A stretch of DNA of 64,000 bases from Turicimonas muris. Its GTDB lineage: Bacteria > Pseudomonadota > Gammaproteobacteria > Burkholderiales > Burkholderiaceae_F. Within the stretch, counting starts at the first letter, position 1; every line of letters starts with the position of its first letter. The notes under the pieces are model-generated. The model had not been told where the DNA came from. It made no database searches and was given only the letters and a program-made list of their open reading frames with translations. Location: the NCBI RefSeq assembly GCF_002221595.1, contig NZ_NHMP01000004.1, positions 1 through 64,000 on the forward strand, written 5' to 3'. Position numbers and translations under genes: made by a program. Below, one piece after another: positions 18,183 to 26,558 of this stretch.

Positions 18183-19217
18183 ATGTCGGTTAACAATCTT
18201 TTAAAGCCACGCAGCATTGAAGTTGAAACAGCTGAAGGCAATCCATATTCCGCAACAGTAACCATGGAACCGTTTGAAACCGGTTACGCTCACACTCTTG
18301 GAAATGCTCTCCGCAGAGTTCTTTTGAGCTCCATGATTGGTTATGCTCCAACTGAAGCACAGATCGCCGGTGTTGTACACGAATACAGCCAAATCGACGG
18401 TGTTAAGGAAGACGTTGTGGACATTCTTCTTAACGTTAAGGGCGTTATCTTCAAACTCGAAAACAGAGATGAAGTTACCGTTACTTTGCGTAAAGAAGGT
18501 ACAGGCCCAGTCACAGCAGCTGACTTCGATTTGCCACACGACTGCCAGATTTTGAACCCTGATCATGTTATTGCCAATCTTTCCGGCGGCAAACTTGATA
18601 TGCAGATCAAGGTAGAAAAGGGCAGAGGCTACCAGCCAGGCGATATGAGAGCTCTCAAGGATGATTACAGCAAAGCCACTATTGGCAAGATCATTATGGA
18701 CGCTTCTTTCTCTCCTGTTCTTCGTGTCGCTTACAAAGTTGAAAACGCCCGTGTTGAACAACGTACAGACTTGGACAAACTTGTTCTTTCCGTTGATACA
18801 AACGGCGCCATCCTTCCGGAAGAAGCAGTCCGTCAGGCTGCCCATATTCTTCAGGATCAGCTTTCCGTATTCGGCGGCATTGCCACTATCGGCATTGAAC
18901 CAGTTGTTCCGGTTCAGGCTCAGCCTGTCATTCCGCAGCAGCAGGAAATCCCGGTTGTTAAACCACAGCCTCCAGTTGATCCGATCCTCCGCCGTCCGGT
19001 TGATGATCTTGAATTGTCTATTCGTTCTGCCAACTGCTTGAAGGCTGAAAACATTTACTACATCGGCGACCTTATTCAGAGAACCGAAAATGAACTTCTT
19101 AAGACACCTAACTTAGGTAGAAAATCTCTTAATGAGATCAAGGAAGTTCTCGGAACTCACGATTTGACTTTGGGTATGAAGTTAGACAACTGGCCACCAG
19201 TAGGACTTGATTACTAA
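18183..19217 (+). CDS. rpoA: DNA-directed RNA polymerase subunit alpha
   Basis: The 344-residue protein has the alpha N-terminal dimerisation domain ([20 protein letters not shown] near 37-56) and a C-terminal DNA- and activator-contacting domain ([24 protein letters not shown] near 275-300). It is longer than the 329-residue E. coli protein mainly because the linker (about 240-270) is extended and rich in Pro, Gln and Val. It follows AAAGGA by seven bases. The attenuator-like element upstream suggests separate control from rpsD. Confidence 0.98.
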   Translation: MSVNNLLKPRSIEVETAEGNPYSATVTMEPFETGYAHTLGNALRRVLLSSMIGYAPTEAQIAGVVHEYSQIDGVKEDVVDILLNVKGVIFKLENRDEVTVTLRKEGTGPVTAADFDLPHDCQILNPDHVIANLSGGKLDMQIKVEKGRGYQPGDMRALKDDYSKATIGKIIMDASFSPVLRVAYKVENARVEQRTDLDKLVLSVDTNGAILPEEAVRQAAHILQDQLSVFGGIATIGIEPVVPVQAQPVIPQQQEIPVVKPQPPVDPILRRPVDDLELSIRSANCLKAENIYYIGDLIQRTENELLKTPNLGRKSLNEIKEVLGTHDLTLGMKLDNWPPVGLDY

Positions 19218-19242
19218 TTTTTTGTTGTACTTGTTGTAATTA

Positions 19243-19332
19243 TTGTTTTAAATCAGAAAGCTGTGTACAATCACGGCTTTCAAACCCGCCCGCCCGGTAG
19301 GGATAGAAGAGACGGGAGATGCCTAAAAGGCA
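19243..19332 (+). promoter_or_regulatory. Promoter and leader hairpin of rplQ
   Basis: TTGTTT (19243-19248) and TACAAT (19266-19271), 17 bases apart, form a good sigma-70 promoter in the 147-base rpoA-rplQ gap. The leader contains a TGCCT-AAA-AGGCA hairpin (19320-19332). rplQ can therefore be transcribed on its own as well as by read-through from rpoA. Confidence 0.55.
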
Positions 19333-19364
19333 CCCTAACAAAGACTTTTTAAGGAATTTATAAA

Positions 19365-19772
19365 ATGCGTCATAAACTTGGTCTCCGTAAATTAAACCGC
19401 ACATCTGCACACCGTTTGGCAATGCTCCGCAACATGATGAACTCCCTTCTTCGTCATGAAGCCATCAAGACAACACTGCCGAAAGCAAAAGAACTTCGTC
19501 GCGTTGTAGAACCGATGATCACTCTTGCTAAGGAACCGACAGTTGCCAACAGACGTTTGGCTTTCAACAGACTCCGTGATCGCGAAATGGTTGTCAAACT
19601 TTTCAACGAAATCGGACCGATGTTCAAAGAAAGAAACGGCGGTTACACTCGTATCCTTAAGATGGGCTACCGTGTAGGCGACAATGCTCCGATGGCTTAT
19701 GTAGAATTGGTTCAGAAGACTACGGATAACAAGCCAGCTGCTGAAGCAAAAGAAGAAGCTAAAGCTGAATAA
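19365..19772 (+). CDS. rplQ: 50S ribosomal protein L17
   Basis: The 135-residue protein begins [24 protein letters not shown] and has the L17 segment [26 protein letters not shown], plus an Ala/Glu/Lys-rich tail. It is the last gene of the ribosomal cluster, behind AAGGA, and is followed by an intrinsic terminator. Confidence 0.98.
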   Translation: MRHKLGLRKLNRTSAHRLAMLRNMMNSLLRHEAIKTTLPKAKELRRVVEPMITLAKEPTVANRRLAFNRLRDREMVVKLFNEIGPMFKERNGGYTRILKMGYRVGDNAPMAYVELVQKTTDNKPAAEAKEEAKAE

Positions 19773-19798
19773 TTTTTAGTTTCGATGATATTTTCAAG

Positions 19799-19826
19799 AG
19801 TCCGCAAATTGCGGACTTTTGTTTTG
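19799..19826 (+). terminator. Intrinsic terminator after rplQ
   Basis: AGTCCGC (19799-19805) pairs with GCGGACT (19811-19817) around an AAATT loop and is followed by TTTTGTTTT. This closes the long ribosomal cluster. Confidence 0.85.
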
Positions 19827-19836
19827 GGAGGTACTA

Positions 19837-20259
19837 ATGGGAAACAAGGCTGAAACAGAACTCGATTCCATCCGTTTAGACAAATGGCTTTGGGCTGCAA
19901 GATTTTTCAAAACCAGAACTCTTTCTCAAGACAATATTGAATTGGGGCGTGTAAAGGTCAATAAGGCCCGTGCTAAGGCGAGTAAAGAGGTCAGAGTAGG
20001 AGATGAGCTGGAAATATTTCGAGGCTCTGAGCGCTTTATAGTGATTGTTAAAGCTCTTTCCGGAAAAAGAGGCCCGGCTCCTGTTGCTGCGACTCTTTAC
20101 GAGGAGACGGAAGAAAGTAAATTTAAACGGGAACAGATTAAAGAAGCCGCGGCTTTAATACCGGTTCCCGGAGCTGACCACAAAGGGCGCCCGACTAAGC
20201 GTGAAGGTCGAAAACTCCGCGAGTTTCAGCATAATTTCAATCCGACCCATGATTTTTGA
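19837..20259 (+). CDS. hslR: S4-domain RNA-binding protein of the Hsp15 family
   Basis: The 140-residue protein has an N-terminal S4 domain (IRLDKWLWAARFFKTRTLSQDNIELGRVKVN, about 12-45) and a basic C-terminal tail with KGRPTKREGRKLREFQ, as in Hsp15. In E. coli Hsp15 binds stalled 50S subunits carrying nascent chains and helps recycle them. The ATG at 19837 follows GGAGGT; an in-frame start six codons earlier overlaps that site. It stands alone between two unrelated genes. Confidence 0.88.
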   Translation: MGNKAETELDSIRLDKWLWAARFFKTRTLSQDNIELGRVKVNKARAKASKEVRVGDELEIFRGSERFIVIVKALSGKRGPAPVAATLYEETEESKFKREQIKEAAALIPVPGADHKGRPTKREGRKLREFQHNFNPTHDF

Positions 20260-20349
20260 CAGAGGAATCTCTATCTCAACTACCTAAATGGTTAGGTTGT
20301 TGCCTCTACGGATATCGATGATAATTTCTTAATCACTTTGGGAGGCAAT

Positions 20350-21387
20350 ATGAAAACTATTTTTAAAATTTCCATGGCAGCGGCTCTTCTTTCTCTTTCT
20401 GCCTTTTCTTCTTCTGGTGCCATGGCTGATGACACCCAATTACTCGGATATTCAAAAGGTGCCACTGTCATTTCTCCCAAAATAGAAAACGGTCAGATAG
20501 ATACTATCGGCGGCATTATTTACTCTCAGATTAAAGGCTTAAGACATAATCGGGCGTTGCGCATGACAGTCCAGATTCCTCGGGATAACAAGCTTAAACC
20601 TGCCATCATTTACTTTCCAGGAGGCGGATTTACTTCCGCCGACTATGAAAAGTACACAGAAATGCGGATGGCTTTGGCAAAGGCTGGTTTTGTCGTAGCT
20701 GCTTGTGAATATCGTACGGTTCCGAATAAATTCCCGGCACTCCTGCAAGATGGTAAAGCAGCTATTAGATTTTTGAGAGAACATGCGAAAGAATTCGGCA
20801 TTGATCCGGAAAGAATCGGAGTTCTCGGAGATTCTGCCGGCGGTTATGTCTCTCAGATGGTAGGTGCTACCAATGGTGAAAAGAAGTGGGATGCGGGCGA
20901 CTATTTGAATCAAAATTCAGATGTTCAAGCCGTTGTGTCCATTTACGGCATTTCTGACTTAAGAAACATTGGTGAGGGACATCCGGAAAACATTCGCAAA
21001 GTACACGACTCCGCTGCAGTCACAGAAGCTCTTTTAGTTAATGGCCCGGCATTCAGAGATTTTGCCGGTGCCTCCGTTTTAGAAACTCCGGAGAAAGCAT
21101 TAGACGCGAGTCCTATCGGACATGTTGACGGAACCGAACCTCCTTTCCTTCTGATGCACGGCGCAGAGGATCCTTTGGTGAGCCCCGTTCAGAGCAAACA
21201 GATGTATGAAGCTTTGAAGCAAAAGAACGTCGATGCTCAATACATTTTGATGCGGAATGCTAAGCACGGTGATATCAGCTGGTATCAACCAAATGTCATT
21301 AATGCCGTGGTAGATTTTTTCAAGGCGAAGTTAGGAGAACCAAAAGAAGGCGGTGCTAAGACGACCGTACCGGGAGGCAATCTTTAA
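20350..21387 (+). CDS. Exported alpha/beta hydrolase (carboxylesterase/lipase-like)
   Basis: The 345-residue protein begins with a Sec signal (MKTIFKISMAAALLSLSAFSSSGAMA, cleaved near ADD). It contains the esterase oxyanion-hole segment IIYFPGGGF, the nucleophile elbow GDSAGG near 160, the acid in HGAEDPLVSP near 262 and the catalytic histidine in NAKHGD near 302. This is a complete hormone-sensitive-lipase/BD-FAE-like triad, so it probably hydrolyses an ester in the periplasm. The ATG at 20350 lies behind GGAGG. A terminator follows. Confidence 0.88.
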   Translation: MKTIFKISMAAALLSLSAFSSSGAMADDTQLLGYSKGATVISPKIENGQIDTIGGIIYSQIKGLRHNRALRMTVQIPRDNKLKPAIIYFPGGGFTSADYEKYTEMRMALAKAGFVVAACEYRTVPNKFPALLQDGKAAIRFLREHAKEFGIDPERIGVLGDSAGGYVSQMVGATNGEKKWDAGDYLNQNSDVQAVVSIYGISDLRNIGEGHPENIRKVHDSAAVTEALLVNGPAFRDFAGASVLETPEKALDASPIGHVDGTEPPFLLMHGAEDPLVSPVQSKQMYEALKQKNVDAQYILMRNAKHGDISWYQPNVINAVVDFFKAKLGEPKEGGAKTTVPGGNL

Positions 21388-21407
21388 TAAGACGTTGTAA
21401 AAGCTGA

Positions 21408-21440
21408 GAGGTTTGATAGTTTTGTCAAGCCTCTTTTGTT
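21408..21440 (+). terminator. Intrinsic terminator after the hydrolase gene
   Basis: GAGGTTTGA (21408-21416) pairs with TCAAGCCTC (21425-21433), with one G-T wobble, and is followed by TTTTGTTTTG. Confidence 0.75.
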
Positions 21441-21523
21441 TTGGAATAATCTTGTATTGCTTATTATCCAAAGTTATAACAAAATTCAACAAAATATCTA
21501 AAACAATAACTACCTAAGGTCTC

Positions 21524-22375
21524 ATGGCAAAGTTTAGTCAAAGCTGGTATGCATCAATCGTTCAAGGGAAGAACAACACAAATTCTGCGGATGCGATTTA
21601 TTCCAAAGTGCCGGTCATGCCATGGATTCATCATCGTTTGCATCCCATTCTCGAAAAGCTCTTTATGAAGTTGGGCATCGCCAGAACGTTGAGAGAAGGC
21701 GAGAAAATTTTTTCTTCAAAGGAGAAGATTGATCACGTTGTTTTGGTGACAAAAGGAGTTACAGGCCGGGCGATTGGCTCAACCAGCGGTGAAACGCAAG
21801 CCATCGCTTTATCGACACCGGGACATATTGCCGCAGGCAATTTGAATTTCTTTTCCGGACGCCCCGCTGCCGGCCATTACTTTGCTATTACGAATGCGGA
21901 GGTTGTCTACGTTCCGCAAACTATTCTGGCAGGACTCGCGAAGCAGGATCGGTTCATTAACGAGCTCCTTCAAGTCCAGTTTGAACTTGCAAGCCTCTCG
22001 GATCGTGTCGGCTTTTGCTGCTTGTCTCTCTTGAGCACCGAAGACAAACTCAAAGCATTGACTTCGACATGGGCCTTGAATTACGGAACTATGGTCTATG
22101 ACAAAGAAGGCAGAAAAATGATTCGTATGCCGGTGCCATTGACCAGGAAGTATCAGATCCTAGTGACTAACTGCTCCTCAGTATGGCTGGACAAAGTCCT
22201 CCATAAATGGATTCGTGAGAAGAACTGGAAGCGTGACGGGGAATTTGTTTTGGTGAATCCTGAGTTGCTGGAACCGTTTTATCGTTGGATTAGAGGCTGT
22301 ATGGACGAAGCTGATTCTTACAATTATCCTCGGACTTTAGCGGAACAAATTCTGCTTGAAGATGAGCAGAACTAA
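21524..22375 (+). CDS. Crp/Fnr-family-like transcriptional regulator
   Basis: The 283-residue protein has a cyclic-nucleotide-binding-type beta-roll (about 50-150; RTLREGEKIFSSKEKIDHVVLVTKGVTGR, then GHIAAGNLNFFSGRPA). A dimerisation helix follows, then a C-terminal winged-helix-like region (about 205-260) ending with DGEFVLVNPELLEPFYRW. The helix-turn-helix is degenerate compared with Crp or Fnr, and no cysteine cluster for an Fe-S sensor is seen. It lies 385 bases upstream of the molybdoenzyme operon on the same strand and is a candidate regulator of it. Confidence 0.7.
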   Translation: MAKFSQSWYASIVQGKNNTNSADAIYSKVPVMPWIHHRLHPILEKLFMKLGIARTLREGEKIFSSKEKIDHVVLVTKGVTGRAIGSTSGETQAIALSTPGHIAAGNLNFFSGRPAAGHYFAITNAEVVYVPQTILAGLAKQDRFINELLQVQFELASLSDRVGFCCLSLLSTEDKLKALTSTWALNYGTMVYDKEGRKMIRMPVPLTRKYQILVTNCSSVWLDKVLHKWIREKNWKRDGEFVLVNPELLEPFYRWIRGCMDEADSYNYPRTLAEQILLEDEQN

Positions 22376-22760
22376 TACGGCACAAAATGCACAAAACTCT
22401 GTGGGAATAGCGGAAAAGCGCTGTCACGCCCCCTGAGCTTTTGGCAGCGCGTCTCGAAATTCAACAATTTCCTGCTAGACAGGACGATAAGGATTATCTA
22501 GCTAAAGGCTAGAGGTCTGGAACTCTTAAGAATAACGATTAAGAAAAAATAAGACTTCTGATTTTCCAACTGCATTATTAATATATAAATCAGTAAGATA
22601 TCGTTTCCCAGAGAGATAACCCTAGGGATAATTTCCTATGTAATTAGGATGAGAAATCTAGGGTTAACCAAGAAAAGAACACTAACCTAATTGAGGCTTT
22701 GGGAAAATATTAAAGTGATAGCTCCCCACTATAACTTCCTTCCCTTGGAGGAGATAATTA
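22376..22760 (+). promoter_or_regulatory. Upstream region of the molybdoenzyme operon with a 50-base dyad
   Basis: No gene is seen in these 385 bases. The striking element is an inverted repeat, TAACCCTAG (22617-22625) with CTAGGGTTA (22658-22666). Inside it ATTTCCTA and TAGG...GAAAT extend the symmetry. It ends 94 bases before the molybdoenzyme start. It could be an operator for the neighbouring Crp-like regulator or an mRNA stem-loop. Confidence 0.45.
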
Positions 22761-24965
22761 ATGACAAACCTCAATGTAACTTTAAGTCGCCGCGGCTTAT
22801 TTAAAACTATCCCAATTGCGGCAGCAGTTCCGAGCGCTGCCTCGATGTTTATCACAGGAGCCGCTAAGGCACAGGAAGCCGAAGAAACCGGCTTTACTAT
22901 CTGCGATAACTGCAACCAAATGCCGATGTGCGGTATTAAATTCCAAAAACAAGGCAACACCATTGTGTCTGTCGGTAATTGGAAAGAACATCAGCAGAAG
23001 CTCCTCTGCAACAAGGCTCTGGCAACTCTGCAGAGACTCTATAACCCGAATCGCCTTCTTTATCCAATGAAGAGAACAAACCCGAAAGGCAGTGACGATC
23101 CCGGGTTTGTCAGATGCTCTTGGGAAGAAGCTTTGGGTATGATTGCCGCTAATTTGAAGGCAATTCGTGAAAAATATGGCCCAGAATCCGTTCTTTTCTT
23201 CTGCGGTGATCCTAAGGAGCCTCGTCCCGCTGTCATGCGCTTGGCCCGTCATTTCGGTTCTTGGCACTATGCTACTGAATCCTCCGTTGCTTGCCGTAAA
23301 GGCTCCATGCTTGCTGAAGAATTAACCTTTGGTGTGGAATATTCCGGCGGCGGCTGCGGCCTTAAAACTAAGAGCTATTTGGTAATCGCTACAAACGGTG
23401 CATGGTCAAAACCTCATGGTTGGTTAAATGGTGTAAGAGCGGCCAAAAAACGCGGCGTAAAGATCGTTGTTGTCGATGTACGCCGTACAAAGACAGCAGA
23501 ACTTGCCGATGTTCATCTCCAGCCTCGTCAGGGAACGGATGCTGCGTTGGCAGCCGGCGTTTGCCGTGTGCTGTTTGAAGAGGGTTTGTACAACAAAGAA
23601 TTCTGCGACAAATGGGTTCATGGTGTCGAAGAGTACCGAAACTACTGCAAACAATTCACCCCGGAAAAGACTGAAGAGTTGACCGGTGTACCAGCAAATC
23701 TTGTTGTTGAAGCAGCCCATATTTACGCTCAAGGTCCAGGCAGCTTTGCTTTGACTTCTCAGTCATTGTCTCACTCTACAAACGGTGTAAATAATACCCG
23801 CGCCTGGTTGTGTGTTCCCGTTATTCTCGGTTACGTAGATATTCCCGGCGGTGCATTATTTGGAGTCGGTCCGGAAGGCTATATCTGCCATGACAATGGT
23901 CTTACCAAAGAGTTTGTGGACTACAAGTGGTTCCAATCCCATAAGAAAGATCGTTTAGATAAGGACTTCGTGCCGGTTTGGAACTACACACAGGTTCAAT
24001 TTAATCCGAATAAGCTTCCTGAATGGGTTAAAGAAGGCAAGCTTAAAGCCTTCTGCGGATTCGGCTTCAACGTCATGATTTGGCCGCAGCCGGATGTGTA
24101 TGCCGAAGCTATCAAGAATATGGACTTTGCATTTGCAACCGACTACTTCTACCGCGATATTTCTCATAAGAATCTTGATTTGATTCTTCCGGCAGCTATG
24201 AACTATGAACGTTACGCGCCGTTTGCAACGTTTGGAAATAAAGTAGCAGTCAGAAAGCCGGTCAAACCATTGGGCGAAGCAAAAGAAGACTGGTGGATTG
24301 CATTCCAGATCGGTGCACTTGTTGCCGATCCGAAAGACTTCTTTGACGGCGATCCTGTTAAAGCCTGCGACTCCGTTCTTCAGAAGTGGGGTACGACGTA
24401 TGCAGAAGCTCAGAAGAATCTGCCTAACATGACCGTTGTCAAAGCACAGAAACAAGAACCGCTGAAGTACGAAAAAGGTCTCTTGAGACATGACGGTCAG
24501 CCAGGCTTTGAAACACCGTCCGGCAAGATTGAGTTGGTTTCTGAAATCACTAAGAAATTTAACTTAGGAACCTATCCGGAATATCAGCAGCCGATGCAGC
24601 CGACTGCTCAGTATCCGCTGAAGGTGATCAACGGCACACGCGCACCCTATATCACACACTCCAAAGTTCGCTCTGATTCTCCTTACTCTTTGGAAATTGA
24701 ACCGATGTCTACTATCGATATCAATCCGAAAGACGCGGCAGCCAGAGGTATTAAGGAAGGAGACAAGATTGTTCTTAAGAATCAGAACGGCGAATGCCAC
24801 GGCAAAGCCAGAGTCTCCATCATCGTTCCTCCGGGATTGGTAGGCATGCAGTACGGATGGAGAGGAAACCAGAACTCCCAAGTTCTTATTCCTCGTACAT
24901 TCGACAAGTTGTCCGGCTATGCACCGTACTTTGAAACCTGTGTTGAAATCACTAAGGAGGCCTGA
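22761..24965 (+). CDS. Tat-exported molybdopterin oxidoreductase, catalytic subunit
   Basis: The 734-residue protein opens with a Tat signal (SRRGLFK, then an Ala-rich stretch ending AKAQ). It belongs to the DMSO reductase superfamily. The N-terminal [4Fe-4S] cysteines are C48, C51, C57 and C83, giving the unusual spacing CX2CX5CX25C rather than CX2CX3C. The likely molybdenum ligand is C178 in SSVACRKGS. The C-terminal molydopterin-binding domain (RAPYITHSKVRSDSPY onwards, about 630-734) is complete. It is shorter than the second molybdoenzyme here. The substrate is unknown; a thiosulfate/polysulfide- or arsenate-type reductase is possible. With the ferredoxin and chaperone downstream it forms a soluble periplasmic unit lacking a membrane anchor. 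Confidence 0.9.
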   Translation: MTNLNVTLSRRGLFKTIPIAAAVPSAASMFITGAAKAQEAEETGFTICDNCNQMPMCGIKFQKQGNTIVSVGNWKEHQQKLLCNKALATLQRLYNPNRLLYPMKRTNPKGSDDPGFVRCSWEEALGMIAANLKAIREKYGPESVLFFCGDPKEPRPAVMRLARHFGSWHYATESSVACRKGSMLAEELTFGVEYSGGGCGLKTKSYLVIATNGAWSKPHGWLNGVRAAKKRGVKIVVVDVRRTKTAELADVHLQPRQGTDAALAAGVCRVLFEEGLYNKEFCDKWVHGVEEYRNYCKQFTPEKTEELTGVPANLVVEAAHIYAQGPGSFALTSQSLSHSTNGVNNTRAWLCVPVILGYVDIPGGALFGVGPEGYICHDNGLTKEFVDYKWFQSHKKDRLDKDFVPVWNYTQVQFNPNKLPEWVKEGKLKAFCGFGFNVMIWPQPDVYAEAIKNMDFAFATDYFYRDISHKNLDLILPAAMNYERYAPFATFGNKVAVRKPVKPLGEAKEDWWIAFQIGALVADPKDFFDGDPVKACDSVLQKWGTTYAEAQKNLPNMTVVKAQKQEPLKYEKGLLRHDGQPGFETPSGKIELVSEITKKFNLGTYPEYQQPMQPTAQYPLKVINGTRAPYITHSKVRSDSPYSLEIEPMSTIDINPKDAAARGIKEGDKIVLKNQNGECHGKARVSIIVPPGLVGMQYGWRGNQNSQVLIPRTFDKLSGYAPYFETCVEITKEA

Positions 24966-24967
24966 TC

Positions 24968-25603
24968 ATGAGCAGATACGGAATACTCGTCAATGTTGAC
25001 AACTGCATTGGATGTCAGGCTTGCTTTATCGCCTGCAAACAGGAAAATAAAGTTGCGCCGAACATTCAATGGAATCAAATTCACCGCAACGAAAACGTCA
25101 AAGAAAACATCATTAACTACTACCGTGTAAGCTGCCAGCACTGCGATAATCCAGCTTGCTTGCCGGTTTGCCCGGTCAAGGCTATCTATAAAGGGCCGAA
25201 CGGTGAAGTCCTTGTCGACCAGAGCAAATGCGTCGGATGCAAGGCTTGCTTAGCTGCTTGTCCGTATGGCGCTCCGCAGTTTAATACCAGCGGAAAGACT
25301 TCTTATTACGACAAGGATGAGTTGGTCATTGTTCCGTTGCTGGATCACCAAAAGAGGACTCCGGGCAAAGCAGAAAGATGCACACTCTGCCCGCAGAGGA
25401 CTTCTAAAGGCTTACCTCCGAAATGCGTGGAAGCCTGTGCAGTAAATGCATTGATGTTTGTCGACTATGACAACTTAACTGATGATCAGAAGGCACTCGT
25501 GGCTAAGTCTGTTGCAATGAACGAAAAAGCCGGTACACAACCGAAGGTTCGTTATATCGCTAGCCATTGCGACATTGCCGGTCTAGCTGATAAAGTTAGA
25601 TAA
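24968..25603 (+). CDS. Ferredoxin-like electron-transfer subunit (DmsB/NrfC type)
   Basis: The 211-residue protein contains four [4Fe-4S] cysteine groups: CIGCQACFIAC near 16, CQHCDNPACLPVCP near 57, CVGCKACLAACP near 89, and CTLCPQRTSKGLPPKCVEAC near 138. It has no signal of its own and is expected to travel through the Tat system bound to the catalytic subunit. It starts three bases after the catalytic subunit gene behind AAGGAGG. An intrinsic terminator follows. Confidence 0.93.
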   Translation: MSRYGILVNVDNCIGCQACFIACKQENKVAPNIQWNQIHRNENVKENIINYYRVSCQHCDNPACLPVCPVKAIYKGPNGEVLVDQSKCVGCKACLAACPYGAPQFNTSGKTSYYDKDELVIVPLLDHQKRTPGKAERCTLCPQRTSKGLPPKCVEACAVNALMFVDYDNLTDDQKALVAKSVAMNEKAGTQPKVRYIASHCDIAGLADKVR

Positions 25604-25639
25604 CCGGTAAGTTGTTCAAAAATTAGATAAGCATTTTTG

Positions 25640-25670
25640 TCCCCGCTTGAGCAATTAGGCGGGGATTTTT
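25640..25670 (+). terminator. Intrinsic terminator inside the molybdoenzyme operon
   Basis: TCCCCGC (25640-25646) pairs with GCGGGGA (25659-25665), followed by TTTTT. It lies between the ferredoxin subunit and its chaperone, so the chaperone would be made in smaller amounts by read-through. Confidence 0.8.
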
Positions 25671-25685
25671 AACGAAAGGAAGTGT

Positions 25686-26303
25686 ATGACGCAGAGTGCA
25701 AAAGAATTTCTGGAGGAATACAAAGGCAGCCGGCTAGGTTGTTACGAATTCTTCAGTCACTTTTTCGGCGATAAAAGAGTTCAGCCGTTGCTGGATGTTT
25801 TTCCGATGGTAGAAGCTTTTGTCCGCGGAGAAAATGCTTTTTTAAGTGGATCCAATGTGACGGAAGACACGCTTTCAGAACCTCCTCAGGGAGGGAATAA
25901 GCTGGAAGCCGAGTATGCAAAGCTGTTTTACGGCGTTGGTTCCAGAACCATTCCTTTGTCTGAATCCGTTTACAGAAGCGAAGAAGGAATTCTTTGCCAA
26001 GGGGCTTGGAGAGACATCAAAGAGCTTTACGGGAAGCATAATTTCCAGCCTAGGCCTGAAAAGGAAATGGAGGCGGATTCTCTTTCGATGGAAATGGCCT
26101 TTGCCACAGTTTTGGTCATGCAGGGCAAAGACGGGAAAGATCTTTTAGAACTGGTTGAGGATCATCTTCTTCCGGTTGGCAAAGCCATTGCAAAACAGAT
26201 TCGTGAATCTACAGACAACGAAGATCTGCAAAACATCGCTTCTACTATGACTGTGTTTTTGATGACGGAAAGAGCCTTGCTGGAGCAGAGTCTGAAGGGA
26301 TAG
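25686..26303 (+). CDS. TorD/DmsD-family molybdoenzyme maturation chaperone
   Basis: The 205-residue, mostly helical protein has the TorD-family pattern: LEAEYAKLFYGVGSRTIPLSESVYRSEEG near 75-105, then a conserved MEADSLSMEMAFATVL segment. Such chaperones bind the Tat signal and the apo-enzyme in the cytoplasm until cofactor is loaded. It follows AAGGAAG and is the last gene of the unit, ended by a strong terminator. Confidence 0.87.
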   Translation: MTQSAKEFLEEYKGSRLGCYEFFSHFFGDKRVQPLLDVFPMVEAFVRGENAFLSGSNVTEDTLSEPPQGGNKLEAEYAKLFYGVGSRTIPLSESVYRSEEGILCQGAWRDIKELYGKHNFQPRPEKEMEADSLSMEMAFATVLVMQGKDGKDLLELVEDHLLPVGKAIAKQIRESTDNEDLQNIASTMTVFLMTERALLEQSLKG

Positions 26304-26326
26304 GCCGAGAGTCTTTTGAGGTTTTT

Positions 26327-26362
26327 GAAAAAGGACGGTAGTTGCGGAAGTCGTCCTTTTTC
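26327..26362 (+). terminator. Intrinsic terminator after the chaperone gene
   Basis: GAAAAAGGACG (26327-26337) pairs perfectly with CGTCCTTTTTC (26352-26362); the 3' arm itself supplies the T-run. Confidence 0.85.
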
Positions 26363-26558
26363 CGATCGTGTTAGGCGGTTTATTTTTCTTGAAATCTCTG
26401 TCCTTGCAGAATCCGTGGACTAATAATTTTTTTCTAAGGCAAGAGACTTCTGAGATACACTCAGAATAGAAAGCTCAGGTCTCGGTTTATTTGCCAGGCA
26501 GAATAAGGACAAAAGAAGGCCTGATTGACTTCAAATTAGACATCACCAAGGAGAAACT

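Noticed and set aside
5823-19772. Many long antisense and alternate-frame open frames across the ribosomal cluster
   Set aside because: They lie opposite or inside conserved ribosomal genes with biased codons and show no family resemblance or ribosome binding sites.
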